From Ekhidna sp. (GTDB lineage Bacteria > Bacteroidota > Bacteroidia > Cytophagales > Cyclobacteriaceae), in the NCBI GenBank assembly GCA_028821635.1, contig JAPPDO010000297.1, forward strand, positions 1-10,377: 10,377 nt of DNA. The letters run 5' to 3'. Positions 1 through 8,775 of this stretch are shown here, in pieces. Both the position numbers and the translations under genes were made by a program. The notes beneath the pieces were generated by a model, which saw only the letters and a list, made by a program, of their open reading frames with translations, did no database searches and was not told the DNA's origin. Positions within the stretch are counted from its first letter, which is position 1; each line of letters begins with the position of its first letter.

Positions 1-1491
1 TCATTTGTATCAGACCAAATGCAGACTATGATAATAGATGATGATCTTACTCAAAGCGACGGCAGCATTTGGACAATTCTGATAACAGCATTTCTGGCAG
101 GGTTGGTAGCCTTACTCACTCCTTGTGTTTATCCAATGATCCCGATCACCGTATCCATCTTTCTAAAGCAAAGTAAAGATAAAAAGCAGGGCATCGTTAA
201 AGCACTGATTTACGGGTTGTCCATCATCATCTTTTTCAGCCTTCTGGGATTTTTAATCTCACTGATATGGGGGTTCACAGCCCTAAATGAACTGAGCACG
301 CACTGGCTTTTCAATCTGATAATTTTCTCCGTATTTATTGTTTTCGCTCTCTCTTTCTTTGGGCTTTTTGAAATAAATCTCCCTTCCGGCCTCGTAAATA
401 AAATAGACCGGCAGGCAGACAAAGGAGGCTTGATTGGTATTTTCTTTATGGCTATAACGCTCGTTTTGGTTAGTTTTTCATGCACATTTCCTATCGTGGG
501 AACAGCACTGATAAACACACTGAATGAGGGAAGTACTCTGGAGGGGACGGCCTCCATGTTTGGGTTTTCACTGGCGTTTGCCATCCCTTTTACCGGTTTT
601 GCTATTTTCCCTGCGTGGTTAAACAACCTCCCTCAATCAGGAGGTTGGATGAACTCCATTAAAGTCGTCTTGGGCTTCTTAGAGTTGGCGTTCGCTTTAA
701 AGTTTTTAAGCGTCGCTGATTTAGCATACCACTGGGGAATCTTAGACCGTGAAGTATTTATCGCCCTTTGGATTGCAATATTTGGACTTTTAGCCCTCTA
801 TCTCGTTGGAAAGATCAAACTTAAAAGCGACGATGACAAACAGAAAATATCCGTAGGCAGACTGGTACTGGCCATAGCAGTTTTCGCTTTCGTTATCAAT
901 TTGATCCCCGGACTTTGGGGTGCACCGTTAAAATCACTCTCGGGTTTTCTGCCGCCGATGAGTACTCACAACTTTAATCTCCTCCAAAAAGAAGCCGGTG
1001 GAATTGCCTGTGAAGAACCGCTACACGACGATATTTTAGAATGGCCGCATGGATTGGTTGGATACTTTGACTACAGTCAGGCAGTGGCATGTGCAAAAGA
1101 ACAGAGCAAGCCCATCTTCATCGATTTTACCGGACATGGCTGCGTTAATTGCAGAGAAATGGAGCAGCGGGTCTGGTCCGACCCTGAAGTACTCTCTAAA
1201 TTCAGTGAAAATTTTGTGTTAGTTGCCTTGTATGTAGATGACAGAACCAAACTGCCGAAAGATCAGTGGTATACTTCCGAATATGACGGAAAGGTTAAAA
1301 AAACAATCGGTCAGCAAAATGCAAACTTTCAAATTACCCAATTTAATAATAATGCTCAACCGTTCTATGTTTTAGTCAATGAAGATGGGAAGTTGCTCAT
1401 GAAGCCAAGGGCTTACAATTTGAATATTTCCGAATTTATTGATTTTCTGAAAACCGGACTGCAAAATCACAGAAATAAAACATTTTTGTAA
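1..1491 (+). CDS. dsbD: DsbD-type thiol:disulfide interchange protein, 5' end cut by window edge
   Basis: The protein moves electrons from cytoplasmic thioredoxin across the inner membrane to periplasmic thiol partners. The frame is open to base 1, with six codons before the first visible ATG at 19, so the true start and probably a periplasmic N-terminal domain lie outside the window. Numbered from that ATG, about eight hydrophobic segments (residues about 18-320) form the DsbD/CcdA membrane domain. It carries the two expected cysteines: C36 in TPCVYP and C155 in SFSCTFP. A periplasmic thioredoxin-like domain follows (about 345-490) with the redox pair GCVNC (C375, C378) and a late cis-proline region (AQPFYVLVN). 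The gene ends at TAA and no terminator hairpin is visible before the next gene. GC content looks higher than in the central helicase gene: 32 of 60 bases at 541-600 against 16 of 60 at 4801-4860, samples chosen by eye. The family call is firm; the gene symbol is by family. Confidence 0.93.
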   Translation, partial: SFVSDQMQTMIIDDDLTQSDGSIWTILITAFLAGLVALLTPCVYPMIPITVSIFLKQSKDKKQGIVKALIYGLSIIIFFSLLGFLISLIWGFTALNELSTHWLFNLIIFSVFIVFALSFFGLFEINLPSGLVNKIDRQADKGGLIGIFFMAITLVLVSFSCTFPIVGTALINTLNEGSTLEGTASMFGFSLAFAIPFTGFAIFPAWLNNLPQSGGWMNSIKVVLGFLELAFALKFLSVADLAYHWGILDREVFIALWIAIFGLLALYLVGKIKLKSDDDKQKISVGRLVLAIAVFAFVINLIPGLWGAPLKSLSGFLPPMSTHNFNLLQKEAGGIACEEPLHDDILEWPHGLVGYFDYSQAVACAKEQSKPIFIDFTGHGCVNCREMEQRVWSDPEVLSKFSENFVLVALYVDDRTKLPKDQWYTSEYDGKVKKTIGQQNANFQITQFNNNAQPFYVLVNEDGKLLMKPRAYNLNISEFIDFLKTGLQNHRNKTFL

Positions 1492-1578
1492 TAATTCGTT
1501 CTTACTAAGCCATCATAAAGCTTAACCCAAATTTCATCTAAACGTTAACAGGGACAACCGTATTCATTGAATAACCCC

Positions 1579-2880
1579 ATGAGAATCACTAAAATTTGGC
1601 TTATTCCCGTCGTTGCTGCCATTGTAATCATTACTTTTAGGTACAATAGTCACGACCTATTGCCTCCCAATAGTGATGAAGATAATGAAAATGTTGAGAA
1701 AGAGACAGCCAAGACAACGTCACCGACTTTTTACTACAAGATACCAATAGACTCACTCGAAATCACTAAAGGAAAAGTAAAATGGGGTCAGACCCTGTCA
1801 GAAATACTCGCTGAATTTAATGTCTCCCATCAGAACCTTCATCTATTAGCGAAGCGATCAAAGGGAGTTTATGATGTACGAAAACTGAAGGCAGGCACCC
1901 GTTATTCGGTTTTACACAGATGCGATTTACTCAAAACGGCAACACACTTTGTTTTTGAGCCTTCTCTAACTGAATATGTAATCTATCATTTGGGCGATTC
2001 GATACATGCCGAATTGGGTATCAGGGAAATGGAGGTAAGAGAACGCCGGATCGCAGCTGAAATAGAATCATCCCTTTATAATGCAATATTGGATCAGGGA
2101 TCGTCCCCTCTTTTGGTAAATCGGTTAGTAGATATTTTTGCGTGGCAGATAGATTTTTTTAGAATTGCTAAAGGCGACAGATTCAAAATAATCCTTGAAG
2201 AAGAATTAATAAACGGAAAAGTAGTCGGTATAAGAAGTATTAATGGTGCCTATTTTGAACATTGGAAGAGAAACTATTATGCTATCCCTTTTAATACCGG
2301 CGAAAAAGTAGATTACTTCGATGAAGATGGCAATAGTTTAAGAAAAACGTTCTTAAAAGCCCCGCTCAATTTTACGAGGATTAGCTCCCGATATTCTTTA
2401 AGAAGATTTCATCCGGTTCAAAAAAGATACAAAGCTCACCTAGGCACTGATTATGCGGCACCGACCGGAACACCTATCCGGACAGTCGGAGACGGCGTTG
2501 TGCTGGAAGCAAGGTATAAGAGAGGAAATGGCAATTATGTCAAAATCAAACATAACAGCAACTATACAACCCAATATCTGCACATGTCAAAAATTGCAAA
2601 AGGGATACGTCCGGGGAAAAGCGTCAAACAGGGTCAAAAAATCGGTTTTGTAGGGAGCACCGGACTGGCAACAGGACCCCACCTATGCTTCCGGTTTTGG
2701 AAAAATGGACAGCAAGTGGATGCCCTCAAAGTGGATTTACCCGCTTTGGAGGGTATCGCTGAAAGTGAAATGGAAACATTTCGGATGATTAGCACTGCAA
2801 CTAGAGCAAAACTTGATGCCCTTCATTTTCAAAAAGAGAAAGAACTTTTAGCAGAGATTTTGGGAGAATACAAAAATTAA
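1579..2880 (+). CDS. Membrane-anchored M23 family peptidoglycan endopeptidase
   Basis: This is a predicted zinc-dependent endopeptidase that cuts peptide cross-links in murein, probably during wall growth. I prefer the ATG at 1579 (433 residues); an in-frame TTG at 1567 would add four residues. The N-terminus has one hydrophobic segment (about residues 5-21, no lipobox), giving an inner-membrane anchor with the rest periplasmic. An OapA/LysM-like part follows (about 55-130, GKVKWGQTLSEIL), then a Csd3-like middle domain (about 155-215), then the LytM/M23 core (about 265-395). Core motifs are HLGTD (H287, D291), YLH (H335) and GPHLC (H368, C370). The usual HxH motif reads H-L-C, so one canonical zinc ligand is cysteine. 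That residue may still bind zinc, and I recall cysteine at this place in other Bacteroidota members, so the enzyme is not assumed dead. A helical tail closes the protein. It lies 87 bases after dsbD with no obvious functional link. Confidence 0.9.
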   Translation: MRITKIWLIPVVAAIVIITFRYNSHDLLPPNSDEDNENVEKETAKTTSPTFYYKIPIDSLEITKGKVKWGQTLSEILAEFNVSHQNLHLLAKRSKGVYDVRKLKAGTRYSVLHRCDLLKTATHFVFEPSLTEYVIYHLGDSIHAELGIREMEVRERRIAAEIESSLYNAILDQGSSPLLVNRLVDIFAWQIDFFRIAKGDRFKIILEEELINGKVVGIRSINGAYFEHWKRNYYAIPFNTGEKVDYFDEDGNSLRKTFLKAPLNFTRISSRYSLRRFHPVQKRYKAHLGTDYAAPTGTPIRTVGDGVVLEARYKRGNGNYVKIKHNSNYTTQYLHMSKIAKGIRPGKSVKQGQKIGFVGSTGLATGPHLCFRFWKNGQQVDALKVDLPALEGIAESEMETFRMISTATRAKLDALHFQKEKELLAEILGEYKN

Positions 2881-2953
2881 TCTGTTAGCCCTCACTACAC
2901 AGGACTCATCGTTAGCCGTCTCGGCAACGCAATAGATTTTTTTCTACTTTGGA

Positions 2954-3297
2954 GTGACCGTCGTGCAAAGAGTGGAAGCTCCAAAAATAGCAGAACCTCA
3001 ATCTTTAAAAGTGGAAGACTACATGGCGAAGAAGCTGGTCACGTTTAATCCTGACCAACCTATGTTTGAAGTGGTTGGGGCTTTGATGAAGCATAGGATT
3101 TCAGGCGGGCCGGTAGTAAATAAAAATGGCGACCTGGTTGGGATCGTTTCGGAAGGAGACTGTCTTAAAGAAGTCGTAAAAGGTAAATATCATAATATTC
3201 CCATCTTTAGCGACTCAATTAGTAGATATTCCGCCAAGAAAGTGATTACGGCAAATTTGGGTTTAATATCTTTGAGATAGCCTGGACGTTTCTTAAT
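2954..3297 (+). pseudogene. CBS-domain protein, frameshifted and 3'-truncated
   Basis: Bacteroidota commonly encode a protein of about 140-155 residues made of two CBS motifs, thought to sense adenine nucleotides; its exact role is unclear. Here the first motif is well preserved (VEDYMAKKLVTF, KHRISGGPVV, GDLVGIVSEGDC). The second begins (YSAKKVITA) but the frame then runs to a premature TAG at 3278-3280. In the -1 frame the expected continuation appears at 3265-3297 as NIFEIAWTFLN. Relative to the family spacing, ITA plus four residues plus NIF, exactly one base is missing within 3254-3264. After TFLN the family segment RRFPVL...GKLVGQIS is absent in every frame, so the 3' third is gone as well. 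The start is a GTG at 2954 (another GTG lies at 2963), with no strong ribosome binding site. From memory, this gene often precedes NAD kinase in Bacteroidota; here the helicase gene follows instead. Confidence 0.8.
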
Positions 3298-3299
3298 TT

Positions 3300-3333
3300 T
3301 TTGTTAATGCTCAATAGGAAAATAATAAATTTA
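3300..3333 (+). promoter_or_regulatory. Candidate Bacteroidota-type promoter for the helicase gene
   Basis: TTTG at 3300-3303 and TAAATTTA at 3326-3333 are separated by 22 bases. They resemble the -33 (TTTG) and -7 (TAnnTTTG) elements recognised by the Bacteroidota primary sigma factor; the last base of the -7 element differs. Transcription would start about 10-15 bases before the ATG at 3354. A short purine run, GGAAAGGA (3337-3344), is the nearest ribosome-binding-like sequence. The region is AT-rich, so chance matches are possible. Confidence 0.35.
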
Positions 3334-3353
3334 CATGGAAAGGATTAGGTTCA

Positions 3354-6300
3354 ATGAAAAAGGACAAATACCTACAGATATTTAATTACCTGAAAGAGTT
3401 CTCGAAACTTAGAAGTAAACCTGTCCGTGACATTGATGCTCAAGAAACGCAATATCCCGAAAAATTTTGGCTTAATGACAGCCCCGAAAATGAGCTTTTT
3501 GAAAACATTATCAGACCTGACTTCAATGAAGACAACGACTATTGGTTAAAAGTAAGAAAGCCTAAAGAACCAGCGAAACCAGAATTTGCAAAGCTTTCCG
3601 AAAACTTGGAAAAATGGGTTGACAAGCCAACGCTATTAAATGAAGAAGAGAGACCCAAGTTACAGGAAACACTTGAAATCAATGGAGAAATCCTTTCAAG
3701 TAAGGACTTTCCAGAACTTGAAAAGGAATTAAATCAATACAGTAACAATAAATGGATTGATGACCTAATTGAATATAACGACAAAGAGGAAGCATACAGA
3801 GTTGAACATGAGAAGTATGAAGAACTAAACGATGTTTACAAACAGCTTTTCCGAATATTCAACAGAACCCAGCGAGATGGAGAGGAGTACGAGTTAGTTG
3901 TTGGAGTCGGACTTTTGAACTTCAAAGAGAATGATGAACGACCGAAGATTTTCAGACATATTTTAACACAAAGAGTTGATATCAACTTCGAGTACTCACA
4001 AATTTCCGTTTCACCAAACTTAGAATCTGCACCCCAAATTGAAACTGATTCGATTCTTGACTTATTTGACCAGTTCGATTCGCAAAACATCATAGATGCT
4101 GAAAAGTCGGTAGAGAACTACATTAAAGAGAAAAACATTGAAACAATTTTTAGCGATACAGAAGATGCCCTACAAATGTTTGCAGACAGGGTTTCTTCCG
4201 ATGGCAGCTATAACCATTTAATTGAAAAGCCAAATAGAACGCCTTCAAAACCAAACATCACTTTTTCCCCAGCACTTTTACTTAGAAAAAGAAATACTCG
4301 AAGTTTTACTGCTCTATACGAGAAGATATTAGAGAATATTGAAAATGGTGATGATAGCCTTGAAATTCCGACAATAAATGACCTTATAGGCATTTACCCA
4401 AATATTGAAGATGATAATTCTTCACCAGATAACTCATTTAGTGGTTCACAGATTGAGCCAATATTTTTCCCAAAGGAATACAATGACGAACAGTTAGAGA
4501 TAGTAGAAAAAGCTAAAATAAACAATAAAGTTCTCGTCCAAGGCCCTCCAGGCACAGGAAAGTCACACACTATTGCGAATTTAATTTGTCACTTGCTCGC
4601 AAACGGTAAAAAGGTTCTAATTACCGCCTATACAAAAAGAGCATTGGAAGTACTAAAAAATAAGCTTCCAACTGAATTTCAGAATTTGACAGTAAACCTT
4701 TTGAGTGGGGATTCATCTTCTATCCAAGACTTAAAATTAAGTGTTAATGCCATAAATGATGAATTATCAAGAGCCAATCTAACTCAATATCAATCACAAA
4801 TTGATGAGTTTGAAAATGATTTAAAGAATACGAAAGAATTAATTGCTGAAACCGAAAACAATCTTGTCAAGATTAAGGAAAAAGCGACAAGAAAACAGGA
4901 GGTTAACGGTAAATACAACGGAACTTTAACTGAAATAGCTGAAAATCTTGAAAGAGACTCCTCAGTATTCGAATGGTACGAAGACAATTTCAGTAATATC
5001 GAAAATAATGAGTTGCTTTCGAGCCTAACGGAATTCATTCAACTGCATGAAAATTATAAGCAAATTGAGACTGATGAATTTCATTTGGAAATCCCTGATC
5101 CCAATAAATTACTTACTGCTGTTCAGTTAAAGGAATATTCTAATCTTAAGAATAAGCTTTCAAAAGACTTTCCAAAAGATGTAAATCTGAAAATTTCATG
5201 TCCAGATTTTGAGCAATTATTGCAACAGCTAAATAACCTTCAAAACTTATACAATGAAGTAGATAAACTCCAGATTGACTTCACTTCTTCTGTTATAGAA
5301 TCCTTTATTAAAGGCAGAAATCAGGAACGGTTGCAAATTCTGAATCAATCAAAGTCAGTGCTCGAAAAATTTGAAGGGCATAATTTACGGCAGATTGATA
5401 AGGATATTGAGATCTCTTATCCTCAAGATAAAAGTTTAAAACAGATTAAAAACGATGCGCAAATACTTCTTACATACTTAAACGAGGGTAATCCCTTAGC
5501 AGGCTTTACTTTTTCAATTAAAAAGCCCTTTCTTCTACCAAGAGAAATTAAAGAGCGACTTTATTTTATTGAATCGGTTCGTGTCAATGGAAGTCCTTGC
5601 GACACCATTGAAGAGTATGAAATAGTCTTGAAGGATATCACATTTCAACAAGACTTTCTAGAGCTATCAGAAATTTGGAGAAAAGAACTGCCCAAAGGGA
5701 ACTCGTTATTGAAGAAGTTTTCATTCTTTCAACAAATCCATGTCGAGGTTCAGCGACTATTAAAGTTAATTGAAGAAACAAAAGATTTGAAATCGGCTAT
5801 TGAATCAAATAGCAGTTTGCAGATAAAGCTTTTTGACAAAGAAGACCTAAAGACAGCTATCCTCAAAGCCGAGTATAGCAGTTTAAACAAAAGCATCTCG
5901 GAGTTTGAGGAGCTAATTAATCAATCTACCGCATATCTGAATAAGTATGTTCCAAAAGGCTACCACCCAATTAAGGAAAACATAATTGAAGCATACAATA
6001 ACCTTGACTTCCACACTTATGAAGAATTACTGAACAGAATTGAAAAGCTAGCTTATGGAAAAGAGAATTTCCTGAATTTCAAAAATTTACGTTCAGAGCT
6101 TTATTCTAAAATCCCATCCACAACACAGTTGGTAGAGGACGATTCCTTTTCAGATAAGGATGTAGAAAATTTAAAACAAGCAATCTATTTCAGAAATGCA
6201 CAACATCAAATTGAAAAACTGATGGATGTGGATTATGAAAATCATCTCATTCAAAACCTATCTGATTTAGAACGGAAAGAAAGAAAACTGATTGCAAAGC

Positions 6301-8450
6301 TCGCTTCAAAAAAAGCATGGTATCTAGTTGTTGAAGGTCTACAACAAAACCGCTCTTTGAGACAGCATTTAGATGCTTGGGTAATGGCGGTAAAGAAGAT
6401 TGGTAAGACGGGAAAAGGAAAAAGAGCAATGAAGTTTCGAAAAATTGCTCAACAAGAAATGGAACACTGTAAAGATTCCGTTCCTTGTTGGATAATGCCT
6501 TTATATAAGGTTGCTGAAACGATCCAGCCTGAACAAGAAATGTACGACTATGTAATTATTGATGAGGCCAGTCAACTTGGCCCTGATGCGATATTCCTAC
6601 TCTACATTACAAAGAATATTATAATTGTTGGAGATGACAAGCAGACTTCACCTGAATATGTTGGTGTTGATGCAAATACAATGACACCTCACATTAAGCG
6701 TCATCTAAATGGAATCCCCCGTTCAAATTATTACGGTACAGAATTCAGTTTTTTTGACCACGCAAAATTCTTTTGTGATGGAGTTACCGTTCTTAGAGAG
6801 CATTTCAGATGTATGCCTGAAATAATTGAATTCTCTAATCGTCATTTTTATGCCCCAGACGGAAAAGGACTTTACCCCCTTAAACAGTATTCAGAAAATC
6901 GTCTTGAACCTTTAGAAACTGTGTTTTGCTCAAATGGTTATACAGAGGGCAGAGGTGCAAGAATAATAAATGAGCCAGAGGCAAATCACATTGCCGAAAC
7001 AATTGGAAAGTTAGTTGAAGACGAGAACTATAATGGGAAGACAATCGGAGTGATAACCCTTCAGGGAAATCAACAAGCAAGTGTGATTGAAAACCGACTC
7101 CTGAAAAGAATTGGAGAAAAGGAATTTCATAAGCGTAAAATTGTTTGCGGAAACTCTTCATCCTTTCAGGGTGATGAAAGGGATATTATCTTTTTAAGCT
7201 TGGTTACTGCTCACAATCACAATAGGTCAGCACTTGTGAAACCAGAAGACGAAAGACGGTTCAATGTTGCAGTAAGTCGAGCCAAAGAGCAGATTTATTT
7301 ATTCCATTCGGTTCAGTTGGACGATTTGAGTAATACAAATGATTTGCGCTATAAACTATTAGACCACTTCAAAAATTACAACTCATATCAACCGATTTTC
7401 AACACACCAATAGAAAGACGAATGGGAACACAACCTGAGCCTTTCGACAGTTGGTTTGAAGTTGACGTTTACAATGATATTGTACGGAAGCAACTTAGCA
7501 TTATTCCTCAATACGAAGTGGCGAAAGGTCGATACAAGATTGATATGGTTGCTCTATTATCTGATGGCACTAAAATAGCCATAGAATGTGATGGTGATAA
7601 ATGGCATGGTCCCGAACAGTATCAAAAGGACATAATGCGCCAAAAAGTACTTGAAAGATGCGGTTGGCAGTTCTTCAGAGTTCGTGGTTATGAGTATTAC
7701 ACCAACAGAGAGAAAGCATTAGAGCCCCTTTGGAACAGGATTCCTGTATTTGAAGAAAAAGAGATAGACCCCATTTCACATAATGAGTATCAGGAGTCTA
7801 GTACTCAACAGGAAAAAGAAGTAAGAACGGATGATTCATTAGATGTGCAAAGTTCAGATTTGGTCATTGACGCATATGATGAAAAAACTCCCGAAGAACA
7901 ATTTGAGCCGATTGATGCAAGACCAAGAACAGATAATATACTGCGGTACTTCAACCTATTTAAATCAGGCACCTATATTCTGACAGATAAAGAGCCATTG
8001 GAAGCCGATTATGTAATTCCAATACAAGAAGTTCATCAGTCAGGTTTTCTTTTGCAGTGTTATAAATCAGGCCATGTCAATAAAGTCCATATTCCAATGC
8101 TTCTTTCAAGAAGAATTGGGAAAGAATATATGAATGGACTGAATAAGGATGGGGAGTTGGTACATATCGAAGCTGTTGAAAGTGAAAAAATAATTGGCAT
8201 TTACTTTACTGAGAATGGTTGTAGAAAATTCAAAGCACATTTGACCGAAAATATTTCTGCCCGAAAACAGCTTTATCTACAAGGTTATAAAGTCATTTAT
8301 AATGAATTTGAAAGAATTAAGTACAAAATTTTACCGTTAGAAATCCATGATAAAATTAAGCGTTTGGTATTCCAAAGTTTTACTGCCACTGGAAAACCAG
8401 TTGATAATAATTATTACGAATTTGAATGGTCTATAATTAAACACAAATAG
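3354..8450 (+). CDS. Giant SF1 helicase with C-terminal Vsr-like PD-(D/E)xK nuclease, probable defence protein
   Basis: The product is 1698 residues. An N-terminal region (1-370) carries the family-typical WLKVRKP (about 63-69). Helicase motifs follow in order: I GPPGTGKS (397-404), Ia (about 419-442), II DEASQ (1070-1074), III GDDKQ (1093-1097), IV LREHFR (1147-1152), V FQGDERD (1271-1277) and VI RRFNVAVSRAK (1301-1311). This is the UPF1/DNA2-like SF1 order. Motifs I and II are about 670 residues apart; the insertion includes a coiled coil (about 479-520) and a conserved stretch, AW (1008-1009), IGKTGKGKR and PCWIMPL (1044-1050), that I recognise from other giant bacterial helicases. A nuclease domain (about 1365-1455) has E1369, D1397 and E1411-C-D-G-D, the MTES_1575/Vsr-like arrangement. 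An acidic linker (about 1466-1522) and an unrecognised domain (about 1525-1698) end the protein. No membrane segment or signal peptide is seen. It probably unwinds and cuts foreign nucleic acid; that role is inferred. It stands alone between two broken genes and is AT-rich, suggesting transfer. Confidence 0.9.
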   Translation: MKKDKYLQIFNYLKEFSKLRSKPVRDIDAQETQYPEKFWLNDSPENELFENIIRPDFNEDNDYWLKVRKPKEPAKPEFAKLSENLEKWVDKPTLLNEEERPKLQETLEINGEILSSKDFPELEKELNQYSNNKWIDDLIEYNDKEEAYRVEHEKYEELNDVYKQLFRIFNRTQRDGEEYELVVGVGLLNFKENDERPKIFRHILTQRVDINFEYSQISVSPNLESAPQIETDSILDLFDQFDSQNIIDAEKSVENYIKEKNIETIFSDTEDALQMFADRVSSDGSYNHLIEKPNRTPSKPNITFSPALLLRKRNTRSFTALYEKILENIENGDDSLEIPTINDLIGIYPNIEDDNSSPDNSFSGSQIEPIFFPKEYNDEQLEIVEKAKINNKVLVQGPPGTGKSHTIANLICHLLANGKKVLITAYTKRALEVLKNKLPTEFQNLTVNLLSGDSSSIQDLKLSVNAINDELSRANLTQYQSQIDEFENDLKNTKELIAETENNLVKIKEKATRKQEVNGKYNGTLTEIAENLERDSSVFEWYEDNFSNIENNELLSSLTEFIQLHENYKQIETDEFHLEIPDPNKLLTAVQLKEYSNLKNKLSKDFPKDVNLKISCPDFEQLLQQLNNLQNLYNEVDKLQIDFTSSVIESFIKGRNQERLQILNQSKSVLEKFEGHNLRQIDKDIEISYPQDKSLKQIKNDAQILLTYLNEGNPLAGFTFSIKKPFLLPREIKERLYFIESVRVNGSPCDTIEEYEIVLKDITFQQDFLELSEIWRKELPKGNSLLKKFSFFQQIHVEVQRLLKLIEETKDLKSAIESNSSLQIKLFDKEDLKTAILKAEYSSLNKSISEFEELINQSTAYLNKYVPKGYHPIKENIIEAYNNLDFHTYEELLNRIEKLAYGKENFLNFKNLRSELYSKIPSTTQLVEDDSFSDKDVENLKQAIYFRNAQHQIEKLMDVDYENHLIQNLSDLERKERKLIAKLASKKAWYLVVEGLQQNRSLRQHLDAWVMAVKKIGKTGKGKRAMKFRKIAQQEMEHCKDSVPCWIMPLYKVAETIQPEQEMYDYVIIDEASQLGPDAIFLLYITKNIIIVGDDKQTSPEYVGVDANTMTPHIKRHLNGIPRSNYYGTEFSFFDHAKFFCDGVTVLREHFRCMPEIIEFSNRHFYAPDGKGLYPLKQYSENRLEPLETVFCSNGYTEGRGARIINEPEANHIAETIGKLVEDENYNGKTIGVITLQGNQQASVIENRLLKRIGEKEFHKRKIVCGNSSSFQGDERDIIFLSLVTAHNHNRSALVKPEDERRFNVAVSRAKEQIYLFHSVQLDDLSNTNDLRYKLLDHFKNYNSYQPIFNTPIERRMGTQPEPFDSWFEVDVYNDIVRKQLSIIPQYEVAKGRYKIDMVALLSDGTKIAIECDGDKWHGPEQYQKDIMRQKVLERCGWQFFRVRGYEYYTNREKALEPLWNRIPVFEEKEIDPISHNEYQESSTQQEKEVRTDDSLDVQSSDLVIDAYDEKTPEEQFEPIDARPRTDNILRYFNLFKSGTYILTDKEPLEADYVIPIQEVHQSGFLLQCYKSGHVNKVHIPMLLSRRIGKEYMNGLNKDGELVHIEAVESEKIIGIYFTENGCRKFKAHLTENISARKQLYLQGYKVIYNEFERIKYKILPLEIHDKIKRLVFQSFTATGKPVDNNYYEFEWSIIKHK

Positions 8451-8478
8451 TAATGATTGCTGCACCTCTATCAGAATG

Positions 8479-8775
8479 TTATCGAAATTCCCTCAACAAC
8501 GTCTTGTAAACCTCGGCCACAGGTAAGCCGACGACGTTGTAATAGTCACCTTTTATCCATTCTACGCCGATCAGCCCTATCCATTCCTGAATCGCATAGC
8601 TGCCGGCTTTATCCTTCGGTTGAGAATTAGTAACATAAAATTCAATTTCCCTGTTGGTAAGTTCCCTGAACTTTACTTCGGTCTTAGAGGAGGAGGATAC
8701 TGACTTTTGACTGTCAGATATGCAAACCCCCGTAACAACCAGATGAACATTATCTGAAAGAGATTTGACGAGAGC
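8479..8775 (-). pseudogene. maf: maf nucleotide pyrophosphatase, C-terminal half only
   Basis: Maf proteins (about 190-200 residues) hydrolyse nucleoside triphosphates such as dTTP/UTP or modified nucleotides to monophosphates. The remnant shows the conserved second half in order: LSDNVHLVVTGV, then FRELTNREIEFYV, then DKAGSYAIQEWIG and YYNVVGLPV, ending at TAA (8479-8481 on the minus strand). The first half is absent, including the SxRR substrate-binding motif, the ADT catalytic segment and the GKP motif. Reading upstream on the minus strand, Maf similarity stops near 8775, where the opposite strand becomes hlyD. A TTG at 8818-8820 keeps the frame open into that foreign sequence, but the added residues are unlike Maf. 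The product would lack the active site. It is convergent with the helicase gene, 28 bases apart, with no clear terminator between. Confidence 0.85.

Noticed and set aside
1492..1578. Terminator or regulatory RNA between dsbD and the M23 gene
   Set aside because: No hairpin followed by a T-run and no recognisable RNA motif; ordinary intergenic spacing.
3290..3350. Direct or inverted repeats bounding the helicase module (compared with 8450-8480)
   Set aside because: By eye I found no matching repeat pair or target-site duplication, so no transposon or integrase-type insertion can be claimed.
6880..7161. Minus-strand open frame of 93 codons inside the helicase gene
   Set aside because: It is antisense to conserved helicase motifs and has no protein similarity I recognise; a shadow frame.
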